DNA from: Gryllotalpicola daejeonensis
GTDB lineage: Bacteria > Actinomycetota > Actinomycetes > Actinomycetales > Microbacteriaceae
Direction of reading: 5' to 3'
Assembly (NCBI RefSeq): GCF_039538145.1
Contig: NZ_BAABBV010000001.1
Location: forward strand, 1-64,000
Length of the DNA: 64,000 nucleotides
A program made the translations under genes and the position numbers. Positions within the stretch are counted from its first letter, which is position 1. The number at the start of each line of letters is the position of its first letter. Positions 34,733 through 42,958 of this stretch are shown here, in pieces. Below the pieces are notes generated by a model that was not told where the DNA came from, searched no databases, and saw only the letters and a list, made by a program, of their open reading frames with translations.

Positions 34733-35180
34733 CGCGGCGGCGGGCGAGTTCGTCCATGAATCCGTCCCAGAAGGCGCCGAGAACGCCCGCGTGTCGGCGC
34801 CGCGGTCGGGTTCGGGGGCCTCGGGCGGGACCTTGCGCACGCTGCGCGGCCCGGTTCTCCCGCTCTTCGCGGCGTGCGTCGGCACGGACCGCGGCCATGA
34901 TCTGGGCATGAGTCCAGTCGAGGCCGAACGCGGCGTTGTAGGCATCAACGCCGCGTTGGCGGAGGTCGGGATCAGTGCTGAGGAGCGCGCGAGCCCACTC
35001 TCGGTCATCAGCGAAGGGTTCGGGGTGGGCAAGTGGAGTCGTGGCCGAAGCGGCCGGTGAATCTGAGAGCGAGACCTCGGGCGCCGTGTTCTCATGTGCG
35101 TTAGGCAAGCGGCGGGTGTGGGCGCGCGCTGCCACGCTGCCATCGGCATGCTGACCCTGTCTGACCCGAACGGTTCTCAT
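34728..35180 (-). CDS. unknown protein with N-terminal HADG module
   Basis: 150 aa. The N-terminus RTVRVRQGQHADGSVAARAH followed by TRRLPNAHENTAPEVSLS is shared with the proteins at 47748 and 48990. The rest is a charged helical region (ADDREWARALLSTDPDLRQR) ending in Arg-rich sequence and FWDGFMDELARRRA. The shared module may be a targeting or binding tag. Function unknown. Confidence 0.65.
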   Translation of the reverse strand: MRTVRVRQGQHADGSVAARAHTRRLPNAHENTAPEVSLSDSPAASATTPLAHPEPFADDREWARALLSTDPDLRQRGVDAYNAAFGLDWTHAQIMAAVRADARREERENRAAQRAQGPARGPRTRPRRRHAGVLGAFWDGFMDELARRRA

Positions 35181-35463
35181 ACCGGGGATGTGTGCGGGGA
35201 GCCCGCGGACGCTCCGCTCCTGACGTGACGTCTGCTGAGGCGGCGAGCCGCGCTACCCGCACTCTGGGGGTAGCTGAGGGCCATGCCTGCGGCAGCCCTG
35301 ATCCGAGGCTGCGCGAAAGTTGTGGATCGTCGAGCAGACTCATTCAAGACGACAAGTTCGTCGCCCCCAACCCCACCCGAAAATCACTGCAGCCGCCCTC
35401 GGAACCCCAAAAGCCGAGACGCGGCTGTTGTGCTTAATGGGCGAGACGCGGAGCGAGCCACCC

Positions 35464-35925
35464 TTAGGCTGACGCGCTTCCCATCTCGGCGGCGAGCTCG
35501 TCGTTCGTCAACGGTTCGTCTTCGAGTCGTTCGCGCAGCAGCGTGCGTTGGTCTTCGGACAGTTTGGCGCCCGAGCGACGTGCGGCGTTGTCGATCATCG
35601 AGTCGCGGGCGAGGTCCAGGATCTGCACGAGGGAGGTGCGGTTCACGTTCAGGCGGCGTCGTGCCTCGCTGCCAGAGCGGGCCAGTCTGATGCGGCCGTC
35701 GAGGTCGGTGAGCTTCGCTTCGAGGTGATCGCGCATGTGCTCGTCGCGAGCCTCGGCCCTGGCGAGATCAGAGGCGAGACCGTCGGGGTGGAGGTTGACC
35801 GCAGACTCGCGGCGCATGCCGGGCTTCTCGGGCTCGCGAGCGAACTCGCCGGTGGGGGTGCGGGTGCGGCGGCGGGCGATGGTCGACTGTGTGCTGCTCA
35901 TGCCGTGGATGTGCGCGGCGGACAC
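35464..35925 (-). CDS. unknown protein with plasmid-type N-terminus
   Basis: 153 aa from a GTG at 35925; an ATG at 35901 is equally possible. RTPTGEFAREPEKPG followed by ESAVNL is a short N-terminal pattern common in unknown proteins of actinobacterial plasmids and phages; the gene at 48173 has a related NGQFGTSKERGE. The remainder is helical. The 283 nt between this gene and 35180 show no feature. Confidence 0.55.
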   Translation of the reverse strand: MSAAHIHGMSSTQSTIARRRTRTPTGEFAREPEKPGMRRESAVNLHPDGLASDLARAEARDEHMRDHLEAKLTDLDGRIRLARSGSEARRRLNVNRTSLVQILDLARDSMIDNAARRSGAKLSEDQRTLLRERLEDEPLTNDELAAEMGSASA

Positions 35926-36053
35926 GCCCGCAATGACGGCCCAGCAGTTGCATGTGCGGCGCTCCCAGCGCGGAGAGGGCGGACGCCCACCGCTCGAATA
36001 CTGAGCTCCACTTCGAGCAGATCATCCGCGTCCTCGAGCGGACACCGAACGCG

Positions 36054-37007
36054 TTAGCTGCGCCTCGACGCGAGGTAATCAAGCATCTCGTCGGGCATGA
36101 TGTCGAGGCGGGCGACGCTCTCGTCCTGCACGGCAGTGAGCGCTTCGACCTCATCGAGAGTGAGCTGGTCCGCGACCTGCGCGGCACCAAGGTTGCTGCG
36201 TAGGTGCCCGAGTGACTTCGTGCCGGGGATGGGAATGATCACGGGGGAGCGGCGGAGCAGCCATGCGAGCGCAACCGTCGACGTTGGAACGCCGAGACGC
36301 GAAGCCGGCCGTTCGAGGGCGGCGATCGCGCCGAGTCCGCCGGTGGCAAGCGGGAAGTAGGGGACGAAGGCGATGCCTTGCTGCTCGCATGCAGCAAGCA
36401 CCTCCACCCCGCTTCGGTCGACGAGGTTGAAGCGGTTCTGTACGGCAGCGATTGGGGTAATCCGCTGTGCTCGCTCGAGCATTTCCGGTGAGGCGCCGGA
36501 GATTCCGATGTGGCGGATCTTGCCTTCCTCGCGAAGCTCGACCAGCGCGCCGAGCGAGTCCTCCAGCGGCACGTCGGTTTCAGGTGCGTTTCCCGGAGCT
36601 TGGCTGTCGCCCCACAGCCGCAAATAGGTGAGTGCGCTGGTCTCGGAGCGCATGTCCAGAAGCGCGTCTTCGACTTGCGCGCGCACCGTTTCGGGTCGGC
36701 TGTCGGTGAGCCACTCCCCGTGAGGCCCACGCCAGGCCCCGACCTTGTTCCCGATCACGATGTCGTCGGCGATGGGTGCAAGGGCCCGGCCGATCAGCTG
36801 GTTGACGGTGCGCGGGCCGTAGGCGTTCGCCGTGTCGAAGAAGTGGACTCCCTCTGCAACGGCGGCTTGAAGGAGACTGATCGCCCCTTCGATGTCGTCG
36901 GGCAGACCGATCACGCCGGTTCCGGATAGCTGCATTGCGCCGTAGCCGATGCGGGGAACATCGTTTACTCCGCCCAGGGATAGCGTCAAGTTCGTCGGGT
37001 TCGTCAT
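36054..37007 (-). CDS. aldo/keto reductase
   Basis: 317 aa, start MTNPTNLTLSLGG at 37007. NADPH-dependent reductase with a TIM barrel: catalytic Asp/Tyr in FFDTANAYGPRTVNQLIGRA, Lys in VIGNKVG, family signature GKIRHIGISGASPEMLERA, cofactor end PVIIPIPGTKSLGHLRSNLGA. Cotranslated with the TetR gene before it (ATGA overlap). Probably element cargo for detoxifying an aldehyde or ketone; substrate unknown. Confidence 0.92.
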   Translation of the reverse strand: MTNPTNLTLSLGGVNDVPRIGYGAMQLSGTGVIGLPDDIEGAISLLQAAVAEGVHFFDTANAYGPRTVNQLIGRALAPIADDIVIGNKVGAWRGPHGEWLTDSRPETVRAQVEDALLDMRSETSALTYLRLWGDSQAPGNAPETDVPLEDSLGALVELREEGKIRHIGISGASPEMLERAQRITPIAAVQNRFNLVDRSGVEVLAACEQQGIAFVPYFPLATGGLGAIAALERPASRLGVPTSTVALAWLLRRSPVIIPIPGTKSLGHLRSNLGAAQVADQLTLDEVEALTAVQDESVARLDIMPDEMLDYLASRRS

Positions 37008-37723
37008 TCGGTGTGTCCTTTCAGGTGCGGCGGAGTTGAAGCCGCCTGGTCGAAGTGAGCGGCGAGAGTCCTCAGCCACTGGCCAAGCAGCGCCGCCTCG
37101 GGCGACGTCATGACCTGTTCCACCTCGGGCATACGCGAGAGCAGCGTTCGGGCGGCCTTTGCGGCGTCATCTACTTGGTCGCCACCGCCACTCAGCTCGG
37201 CGATCAGCGTGTCGCGCATGCGATGAGCAACAGGCGCTTCTGCGGGCTGTGAGGTTCGCACGAGCTCGGTCACGCAGCCGATGGCCGTCGCAGTCGTCAT
37301 GGCTACGGCCTCGTCGATGCTGACGGTGAGGATTCCGGCAGCCGCGAGGCGCTCGAGACCCTCCCGCAACGCCTTCTCGGCCGTCTCAGCGGAACTGGAG
37401 CGCCGGCCGTCATTCGCCGAGTACATCAGGCGGTAAAGCGCAGGGTTCTCGACGCCGAAGCGCACGTGCATGTCCCAGCCCGCAGCGAAGTCGGCGAGAA
37501 GATCTCCGGTCTGCGGAACCATGCGTTTGCGCGAGAGGTAATCGCCGAACGCGTCCTCGATGGCTGCGTCCAACAGCCCGTCCTTGTCTCCGAAGTGGTG
37601 GTACAGGGTCGGGGCACCGACACCAGCCGCCGTATAGATCTCGCGCGTGCTCGGCTCGCGGTCAGGCTGCGCAGAAAGCAGTGAACGGGCGGCGGTGAGC
37701 AGACGGTCGCGACCAGACGGCAT
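37004..37723 (-). CDS. TetR family regulator
   Basis: 239 aa from the ATG at 37723. The N-terminal HTH includes STREIYTAAGVGAPTLYHHF (residues about 25-44) followed by GDKDGLLDAAI. The C-terminal ligand domain is unlike well-known subgroups. First gene of a two-gene unit with the aldo/keto reductase, behind an inverted repeat (37731-37761), so it likely represses its own operon. Confidence 0.9.
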   Translation of the reverse strand: MPSGRDRLLTAARSLLSAQPDREPSTREIYTAAGVGAPTLYHHFGDKDGLLDAAIEDAFGDYLSRKRMVPQTGDLLADFAAGWDMHVRFGVENPALYRLMYSANDGRRSSSAETAEKALREGLERLAAAGILTVSIDEAVAMTTATAIGCVTELVRTSQPAEAPVAHRMRDTLIAELSGGGDQVDDAAKAARTLLSRMPEVEQVMTSPEAALLGQWLRTLAAHFDQAASTPPHLKGHTE

Positions 37724-37730
37724 GTATCCA

Positions 37731-37761
37731 CGATATACCAGATCCTTGAGCATGTATATCG
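37731..37761. promoter_or_regulatory. TetR operator candidate
   Basis: CGATATAC (37731-37738) and its exact complement GTATATCG (37754-37761) are separated by 15 nt, immediately upstream of the TetR ATG and overlapping its likely promoter. Confidence 0.65.
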
Positions 37762-37767
37762 CTGGTT

Positions 37768-37872
37768 TCAAGGTGGGCCGGGCCGAGGCTGGAACCCTGC
37801 GCCGCGGCGTCGGACGGAGAGCCCCGCCTCGACCTCCGAGACGATGCGCTGCGCATCCGCCTCGGTGAGCAC
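37768..37872 (-). CDS. 34-aa ORF at the end of the 40865 operon
   Basis: The GTG at 37872 follows the upstream stop by 1 nt. Begins LTEADAQRIVSEVEAGLSV, a plausible helix, then a Pro/Arg tail. No ribosome binding site. Could be an extra gene or the remnant of one. Confidence 0.25.
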   Translation of the reverse strand: MLTEADAQRIVSEVEAGLSVRRRGAGFQPRPGPP

Positions 37873-37873
37873 G

Positions 37874-38605
37874 TCACGCCGCGTGGAGCAGCTCATGCCG
37901 TGCTCGAATCGCATCTGTGAGCCCGCCCTCGACACCCTCAAAACACCACGACCTGAGGTCACCGTCTGAGGTCGCCGCGACGTAGAGCGCTCCAACCCCG
38001 ACGTTGATCACGTGGCGATGAACCGATCGCGGCAGAGCTCGCCGGATCATGTCGAGCCGCGACCCGGTCACTCGCATCACGGCATCCGCAAGATCGCGGG
38101 CGAGCTGTCCCGTCGAGAAGTCCGGCTGCTCAGGGGCGACACGAACACCGAATCGTGGAGCCGACGCGAACTCGTTGAAGTCGCCGGTACCGAGAACCAG
38201 CTCGAAGGTCTCGCCGGTCTTGTCCGCGTCGACGAGGTTCGACCCGATGGCGAGCCGGTCGCGCAACGCGTCGAGGTTGTCGAAGAGGTCGCCGTCGCTA
38301 TCGAGGTGCAGCTTGAAGGCCGCGGGGAGGAGCTGATTGAAAGGGCTGAGGGCGAAGGCGTCGTGCTCGACCACGGCGAAGCGATTGTCGAGCATCAGCT
38401 TGAAGAACTGCGCGTCCTGCGTGACCAGCGGGCCTGGAAGCTCGAGGGCCTCGGTGTCGAGGCGCTCCCACTGGACTGCGAGCGCGTTGGACACCGCTTC
38501 GACTTCGATCTCCGCGACCAGCAGGCGCAGCTCGCGGATTTCTGCGGGGTTGCCGCCAGCAAACGGGAGCGACGCGAAGAGGTTCTGTCGGTCGTGAGCG
38601 ATCAT
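37874..38605 (-). CDS. unknown element protein
   Basis: 243 aa, ATG overlapping the previous stop (ATGA). Mixed alpha/beta: LVTQDAQFFKLMLDNRFAVV, ELVLGTGDFNEFASAPRF, VGVGALYVAATSDGDLRSW. No known motif. Sixth gene of the overlapping unit 40865 to 37874. Not recognised. Confidence 0.65.
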   Translation of the reverse strand: MIAHDRQNLFASLPFAGGNPAEIRELRLLVAEIEVEAVSNALAVQWERLDTEALELPGPLVTQDAQFFKLMLDNRFAVVEHDAFALSPFNQLLPAAFKLHLDSDGDLFDNLDALRDRLAIGSNLVDADKTGETFELVLGTGDFNEFASAPRFGVRVAPEQPDFSTGQLARDLADAVMRVTGSRLDMIRRALPRSVHRHVINVGVGALYVAATSDGDLRSWCFEGVEGGLTDAIRARHELLHAA

Positions 38606-38991
38606 CGTGCACCGGCCAGAATGTCGAACGCCGCACGCAGGAGCCCCAGCGCCTGGTCGAGCTTCTCAGCCGCCTCGATCTCGGCCGGAGGCCAGTCGAA
38701 CATCAGCTGCTCGCCGAGCGCGAGCTCGACGCTGCGGACCGCATAACCCAGGTCGAAGAGTGCGCGCGCCGCAGCGGTCTGCGGCAGCCCTTGAAGCCGG
38801 GCGAAGTTTTCGAGCTGGTCCGATGAGATGCCGCGGCGTGCGGCCGCCGCGCCGACATTCAGCCACGCCACCTCAGGACCGTGGAGCCCGGCGGCGACGC
38901 GGCGTGCGTCCTCGAGGAGCGCGAGCTCGGGTCGGGACGCTTCGTGGAGCGCGTCGGTGACGTCGCGGGACGGGGCGGAGGTCGGGGTCAT
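38602..38991 (-). CDS. unknown helical protein
   Basis: 129 aa from the ATG at 38991, preceded by AAAGGAAA. Nearly all helical (ALHEASRPELALLEDARRV, QLENFARLQGLPQTAAARAL). Acidic, no cysteine motif. Overlaps neighbours by 4 nt on both sides. Not recognised. Confidence 0.65.
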   Translation of the reverse strand: MTPTSAPSRDVTDALHEASRPELALLEDARRVAAGLHGPEVAWLNVGAAAARRGISSDQLENFARLQGLPQTAAARALFDLGYAVRSVELALGEQLMFDWPPAEIEAAEKLDQALGLLRAAFDILAGAR

Positions 38992-39257
38992 GAGTTTCCT
39001 TTCTTGGGCTTGCGCCGGCGGCGCGGCTTCGGGCGCGCGGTCGCTGTGGTCGGCGTCGAGAATCTGACCCACGCGTCGGTGAGCACGAGCTCGTGCGCCG
39101 CACGGAGTTCTCGGCCGAAGGCGGTGCGCTGGGCCGACTGAGGAAGGCGAAGGAGTTGCGAGAACGCGCTGAGATGTGCGCGGGTCACATCAGCGGGGAG
39201 CGCATCGGGAGGCGCGCCAAGGACCTTCTGGGCTTCGTCGAGGGTGGGATCGGTCAT
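38988..39257 (-). CDS. small protein with basic tail
   Basis: 89 aa, ATG at 39257. A helical body (LSAFSQLLRLPQSAQRTAFG) ends in a Lys/Arg-rich tail (KPRRRRKPKKGNS) likely to bind nucleic acid or acidic partners. Overlaps both neighbours by 4 nt. Not recognised. Confidence 0.6.
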   Translation of the reverse strand: MTDPTLDEAQKVLGAPPDALPADVTRAHLSAFSQLLRLPQSAQRTAFGRELRAAHELVLTDAWVRFSTPTTATARPKPRRRRKPKKGNS

Positions 39258-39676
39258 GCTGCTGCTCCTTCGCGTCGGGCGGGCTTCGGTCGCGGGGTCC
39301 AGGGGAAGCCGTCCCATGGCGGCGCTTGTGAGGGGACGAGGCAGTCACAGAAAGCGGTGAACCGCCTGCCGCCTGAGCGCGGGTCAACGAGCCAGGCGAG
39401 GTTGAGGCGGGCATGCTCGCCGAGATCCGCTTCGAGAACCTGACCGAGCCGGATGAGCGTCCGCTCGACACGGCCCTTCGTCCACTTCGGCTGCGCGAGC
39501 AGCACCTGCCTGAGCGTGAGTCGGAGCAGCGGGCGCCCGGCTTCCGAGCACGCCTCGCGGATCAGATCGGGGACCGTGATCTCGCCAGCGGTGACACGGA
39601 GGAGCGCGGCGGCGCGCTGACGGCGAGCCGCCAGCTGATAGCTCTGCGCGACGGGCTGCGGGGCGAGGGGGCTCAT
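39254..39676 (-). CDS. unknown basic protein
   Basis: 140 aa, ATG overlapping the preceding stop. The centre LRLTLRQVLLAQPKWTKGRV then ERTLIRLGQVLEA is a helix pair with basic surface; the C-terminus has RRFTAFCDCLVPSQAPPWDG and a Pro-rich end. Possibly DNA binding. Not recognised. Confidence 0.6.
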   Translation of the reverse strand: MSPLAPQPVAQSYQLAARRQRAAALLRVTAGEITVPDLIREACSEAGRPLLRLTLRQVLLAQPKWTKGRVERTLIRLGQVLEADLGEHARLNLAWLVDPRSGGRRFTAFCDCLVPSQAPPWDGFPWTPRPKPARREGAAA

Positions 39677-40224
39677 GCGCGACCGCCCTTCGTGAAACGC
39701 GCCCAGCAGGCGGCGGCGAGGACCGCGAACGCGGCGGGCGCTGTGGCCAGCGCGACGATCGCGCCTACCGAGATCGAGCCGAAAGCGGTGATCCAGATCT
39801 CGGCCCAGGCGAAGGCGAGTGCGGCGAGGGCCGGCGCTGCAATGGTCGAAAAGATCGCCGTCTTGAAATGGGCCAGGCGGCGGCCGACGACGCCGCGGCG
39901 CTCGAGGCTGGCGTCGGCGGATGCTTCGATCCGCCGCGACAGCGGGACCAGGGCAAAGGAGCCGAGGAAGACGGCTGCGAGGACAGTGAAGGTGACGGCC
40001 ACGGGGACCACAGCATGGGCGAAGAACACCCCAGTCAGGAGCACAGCGCCGACCGCGGTAAGGCCCCAGATGATCCTCTTGTCCTGCATACCCTGATGAG
40101 GTGCCGCGGGAGGTAGCAGCTGGGTCTCGTCCTTCATGGAGGATTCAAGGCCCGCGGTAAGTAGCAGCCCGTTCTTCTCGCTCATGAGGGATTCAAGGCC
40201 CGCACCCGGTTGAAACCCGGTCAC
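39673..40224 (-). CDS. membrane protein with repeated N-terminus
   Basis: 183 aa if translated from the GTG at 40224 (GTGA overlap with the J-domain gene); ATGs at 40185, 40137 and 40089 are alternatives. Two hydrophobic segments at the centre (WGLTAVGAVLLTGVFFAHAV, VAVTFTVLAAVFLGSFALV) and two more near the C-terminus give about four membrane helices. The first ~48 residues consist of three imperfect 16-residue repeats, each with its own Met, encoded by 48-nt DNA repeats that carry the GGGCCTTGA leader motif. Function unknown. Confidence 0.65.
   Translation of the reverse strand: MTGFQPGAGLESLMSEKNGLLLTAGLESSMKDETQLLPPAAPHQGMQDKRIIWGLTAVGAVLLTGVFFAHAVVPVAVTFTVLAAVFLGSFALVPLSRRIEASADASLERRGVVGRRLAHFKTAIFSTIAAPALAALAFAWAEIWITAFGSISVGAIVALATAPAAFAVLAAACWARFTKGGRA
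40101..40213 (-). repeat. three imperfect 48-nt tandem repeats with start codons
   Basis: On the minus strand, GGGCCTTGAATCCCTCATG (B, ATG at 40185) and GGGCCTTGAATCCTCCATG (A, ATG at 40137) are 48 nt apart. A third, degenerate unit (GCTACCTCCCGCGG, then ATG at 40089) follows after another 48 nt. Unit A has the full GCTAC-N5-GCGGGCCTTGA motif (40145-40165); B has GTTGA-type variation at the GCTAC end (40193-40213). Confidence 0.8.
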
Positions 40225-40865
40225 CGCTCGCCCCGGGATACCGCGCGCAGCGGAAGAGGTGCGAGGAGCGGCGCAACGAGGCCGGCGACCGCCCACCAAG
40301 CACCTCCGGCGTCATGAACCTCCACGCCAGCGAAGACCAGCGCGACGACCGCGAAGAGCACGCCGAGCGCCCGGGTCGTTCCGAAACGGATGCCGGCGAC
40401 GAGGGCGAGGATCGCGAAGACCGCCGAGCCGGTGGGGAGCTCGCCGTGGTGGCTGCCGATGACCTCCGCTGTGATGCTCGCTGCGAAGACGGGAGCGGCG
40501 ATCGCCCCGAGGAAGCGAGCGGCTCGCGGGTCACGACGTCGGGGTGGATCGGCGAGGCGAGCCTCGATGCCCGCTGCGAGACGTGCTTCGTGGGCGAGGG
40601 TCGAGGCGCTCGGCTCAGCGGCGGGAGCCTGGGCAGGTGCGTCTGTCGAGCGCCAGGCGACGGATGCCTCGTCAGCGCGTGCCGCGGTGAGCAGGAGCTG
40701 GCGGGCGGCGTTCAGACGAGCGGCGAGATCGCGGTCACCGCCAAGATCAGGATGCGCCGCGCGCATCGCCTCGCGGAAACGACGCGAGATGGTCTCGGGC
40801 GCTGCACCACGTTCGACGTGCAGGAGCTCTCGCGCTTCTGCGGGGGAGAGGGTGGGGGCGCTCAT
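40221..40865 (-). CDS. J-domain membrane protein
   Basis: 214 aa from the ATG at 40865. The first 70 residues are a DnaJ J-domain: SPAEARELLHVERGAAPETI, then FREAMRAAHPDLGGD with HPD at 38-40 and LAARLNAARQLLL. J-domains stimulate Hsp70 ATPase. After an Ala-rich linker come about four membrane helices (RFLGAIAAPVFAASITAEV, ALVAGIRFGTTRALGVLFAV and others). It lacks the Gly/Phe and zinc domains of true DnaJ, so it probably recruits host DnaK to an element membrane complex. First gene of a seven-gene overlapping unit. Confidence 0.8.
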   Translation of the reverse strand: MSAPTLSPAEARELLHVERGAAPETISRRFREAMRAAHPDLGGDRDLAARLNAARQLLLTAARADEASVAWRSTDAPAQAPAAEPSASTLAHEARLAAGIEARLADPPRRRDPRAARFLGAIAAPVFAASITAEVIGSHHGELPTGSAVFAILALVAGIRFGTTRALGVLFAVVALVFAGVEVHDAGGAWWAVAGLVAPLLAPLPLRAVSRGER

Positions 40866-41111
40866 CGCTATCGCTTTCGACGGGGTCACCGGCTTGACGG
40901 GCCGGGCAGGCGGGAGGTGCCTACGTCGAGGAAGATGCGATGAAACGGGAGAAGGGATGAGCGTGTCCCCCGGGGCTGCTCTCCAAGCGGGGCACAGGCT
41001 GAGCTGAGCTGCGAGTGGGCCCCTGGTCAGCTTCGCTGTGCCCCGGACTGGGCACAACCGTGGAGCCTCTGCCGCCATGCTGGGCGCACGTGGCCGGAAT
41101 ACGCTGAGCCC

Positions 41112-41684
41112 GTGCGCCGAATCCGAGCTTCTCTCGTCGCGATCTTTGCGGTGGCCCTCCTCGCGGGATGCTCCTATCTCACGCCGAAGCCAGCCGTCAC
41201 GGTGACCGTGAATCCGACGCCCACGGCCGCAGCGAAATCAGACGGGTGGATCGGCGCCGAGTCGCTCGGCGCGACGATGGACTACACGATCTTCCTGTCG
41301 TGGGTGGACGACGACGGGCAGCTGAGCGGGCAGATGCAGGCCGCCTACCCAGCGACCAGTGGAGCCCAGCCGGTGACCGTAGCGAGCGCCACGCTGACAG
41401 GCACTGAGGTGGGCGACGAGGTGAGTCTGACCGCATCGAACGGCGGTAGCGTCTTCGGCTGGACCGGCACGGCCACCGGGACCATCAGCAGCAGCGCGCT
41501 GGACCTCGAGGGACAGCTGCTCAGCTCGTTCTTGCCAGCGGAATACGAGCCGGAGGGCGCCCCACAGCTCACGCTGAAGCCAGGGACGGCCGCCGACTTC
41601 GAGAACGCGATCAGCCAGCTCGGCTCTTACATCGACGATCGGAAGCGGAACGCGGAGAGCGGCTGCCCTGAGTCGGGCTGCTGA
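41112..41684 (+). CDS. lipoprotein
   Basis: 190 aa, GTG start. Signal sequence MRRIRASLVAIFAVALLAGC with lipobox Cys at 20, then a Thr/Pro/Val linker and a beta-rich domain (about 45-165, DYTIFLSWVDDDGQLSGQMQ). A C-terminal CPESGC could form a disulfide. TACGCT ends 6 nt before the start, so the transcript is probably leaderless. Function unknown; may be part of an element surface complex. Confidence 0.75.
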   Translation: MRRIRASLVAIFAVALLAGCSYLTPKPAVTVTVNPTPTAAAKSDGWIGAESLGATMDYTIFLSWVDDDGQLSGQMQAAYPATSGAQPVTVASATLTGTEVGDEVSLTASNGGSVFGWTGTATGTISSSALDLEGQLLSSFLPAEYEPEGAPQLTLKPGTAADFENAISQLGSYIDDRKRNAESGCPESGC

Positions 41685-42345
41685 GTTCTTCCTTGCCCAG
41701 CTTCCAGGCACGATAGCTCCAGCGCGCGCCCAGCACGGGTGCAGGCTGCTCAAACATGCCTCTCAGCGACCCTGTGCGCCCCGTAGGCGCGATTTCACCC
41801 CGAGTACGCCCCGTTGGGCCTCCTGAGCCACTTGCCACCTCAGATAGACGCACGGCGCCGCCCGACAGATTCGGGCCACGTCCGACGGTTGTCCGACGGA
41901 GTCGCGTCCTCCTGGCCGCATCCATTTTTGGACCCTGACCAGGGGTAAAACTGTAAGAGAGAGAGAGTATGTCCTATGTATTAGATCTCTACTCTCTCTC
42001 ATAGGGATTTTGGGAGCGTCCTATATTTCGCCGATTTCGGCACTTAGATTCAATCCAGATCTCTATATAGCGTCCTCCTGCGGAATGGGACCAGACACAG
42101 GACCCACGCAACGACCCCAGAACGGTCGAGACCCCAGTCACGACAAGGGATTTCGGCCCGCTCGACCCCTCCGTCAGGCCTTCCGACAGCTGCGAACAGC
42201 TCTTGACAGGTTCAGACGGCTGCGACAGCCGTCCCCTGCGGTCGCGCTGCGCACATCATCTGCGCCGCCAACCCAGCCACCGCGCACATCACCGCATAGG
42301 TGGTGGTGAAAGCACCCCACCAACCCGAGACCTCGAGGATGCGCC
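41685..42345. other. non-coding region with an AT-rich island and hairpins
   Basis: 661 nt without a credible gene. 41940-42075 is AT-rich against the GC-rich background and holds GAGAGAGAGAGTA (from 41954) facing TACTCTCTCTC (to 42000), two AGATCTCTA copies and three GTCCT(A/C)-type repeats. Further on are hairpins GCTGcgaaCAGC (42189-42200) and GACGGCTGcgaCAGCCGTC (42215-42233). An origin of replication or transfer, or a centromere, is possible. Confidence 0.5.
42270..42300 (+). promoter_or_regulatory. element-type promoter, AACCCAGCC-N16-CATAGG
   Basis: AACCCAGCC at 42270-42278, 16 nt, CATAGG at 42295-42300. The first transcribed bases TGGTGGTGA are the same as at 47543. It drives the gene at 42346 with a leader of about 40 nt. 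Confidence 0.6.
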
Positions 42346-42792
42346 ATGCTCACCACAACCCAGCTCGCCGACCGCGTCGAGCAGCACCTGCTGGCGCGCG
42401 CTCCCCGCGTCGTCTTCGCCCGCGTCGTCGCCGAGCTCGGCCTCGAGATGCCGGAGCGTGAGCTCCCGCGCTTCGCCGACGGCGACCCCGACCTCGAGCT
42501 CGCCACCTTCCGCCTCCTGCGCGATCGCCTCACGCAGCGCCTCGAGCCGTTCAACGGGGCGCCTGCGCGTCGCGGGTGGGCGAGCGTCTCGGTGACGGAC
42601 TACGCCGGGCACTGCGCCCACACGCTCGTCCGTCGCGGCGTGCCTGCGCATGAGGCGCTCGACGTCGTCGGAGACCGCATCCGCCTCGTCGCCCGCGCTC
42701 GCCTCGCTGACCGCGATCCGAGCGACGTCGCCAGCGAGCTGCGGCCTGACGCCCGTGAGGTGACGATCGCCGAGATCCTCGCGGCGGCTTAG
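42346..42792 (+). CDS. unknown helical element protein
   Basis: 148 aa, ATG start after GACCTCGAGGAT. Predominantly helical (LADRVEQHLLARAPRVVFAR, GHCAHTLVRRGVPAHEALDV), no catalytic motif. Flanked by an element promoter and a strong terminator, so a single-gene unit. Not recognised. Confidence 0.65.
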   Translation: MLTTTQLADRVEQHLLARAPRVVFARVVAELGLEMPERELPRFADGDPDLELATFRLLRDRLTQRLEPFNGAPARRGWASVSVTDYAGHCAHTLVRRGVPAHEALDVVGDRIRLVARARLADRDPSDVASELRPDAREVTIAEILAAA

Positions 42793-42838
42793 CGGCTGCC
42801 GCGGTTCGCCGCATACAACCCAGTACTTCCGATTCGAG

Positions 42839-42864
42839 AGGCCCCCGGCATCGCCGGGGGCCTT
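42839..42864 (+). terminator. terminator
   Basis: AGGCCCCCGG pairs with CCGGGGGCCT around a 4-6 nt loop, followed by TCTTC. Confidence 0.8.
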
Positions 42865-42958
42865 CTTCATGCCCTGATCCGGGGCACCGAGCTTCCGCCG
42901 CATCTGACCGGGCGTCGTCAGCAACCCCGCTGGCGCCACGACCGGATCGGAAGTCCCC

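Noticed and set aside
37662..37877. 71-aa minus-strand ORF with a GTGA overlap to the 38605 gene
   Set aside because: It runs through the TetR operator and into the TetR gene in another frame; translation lacks protein character.
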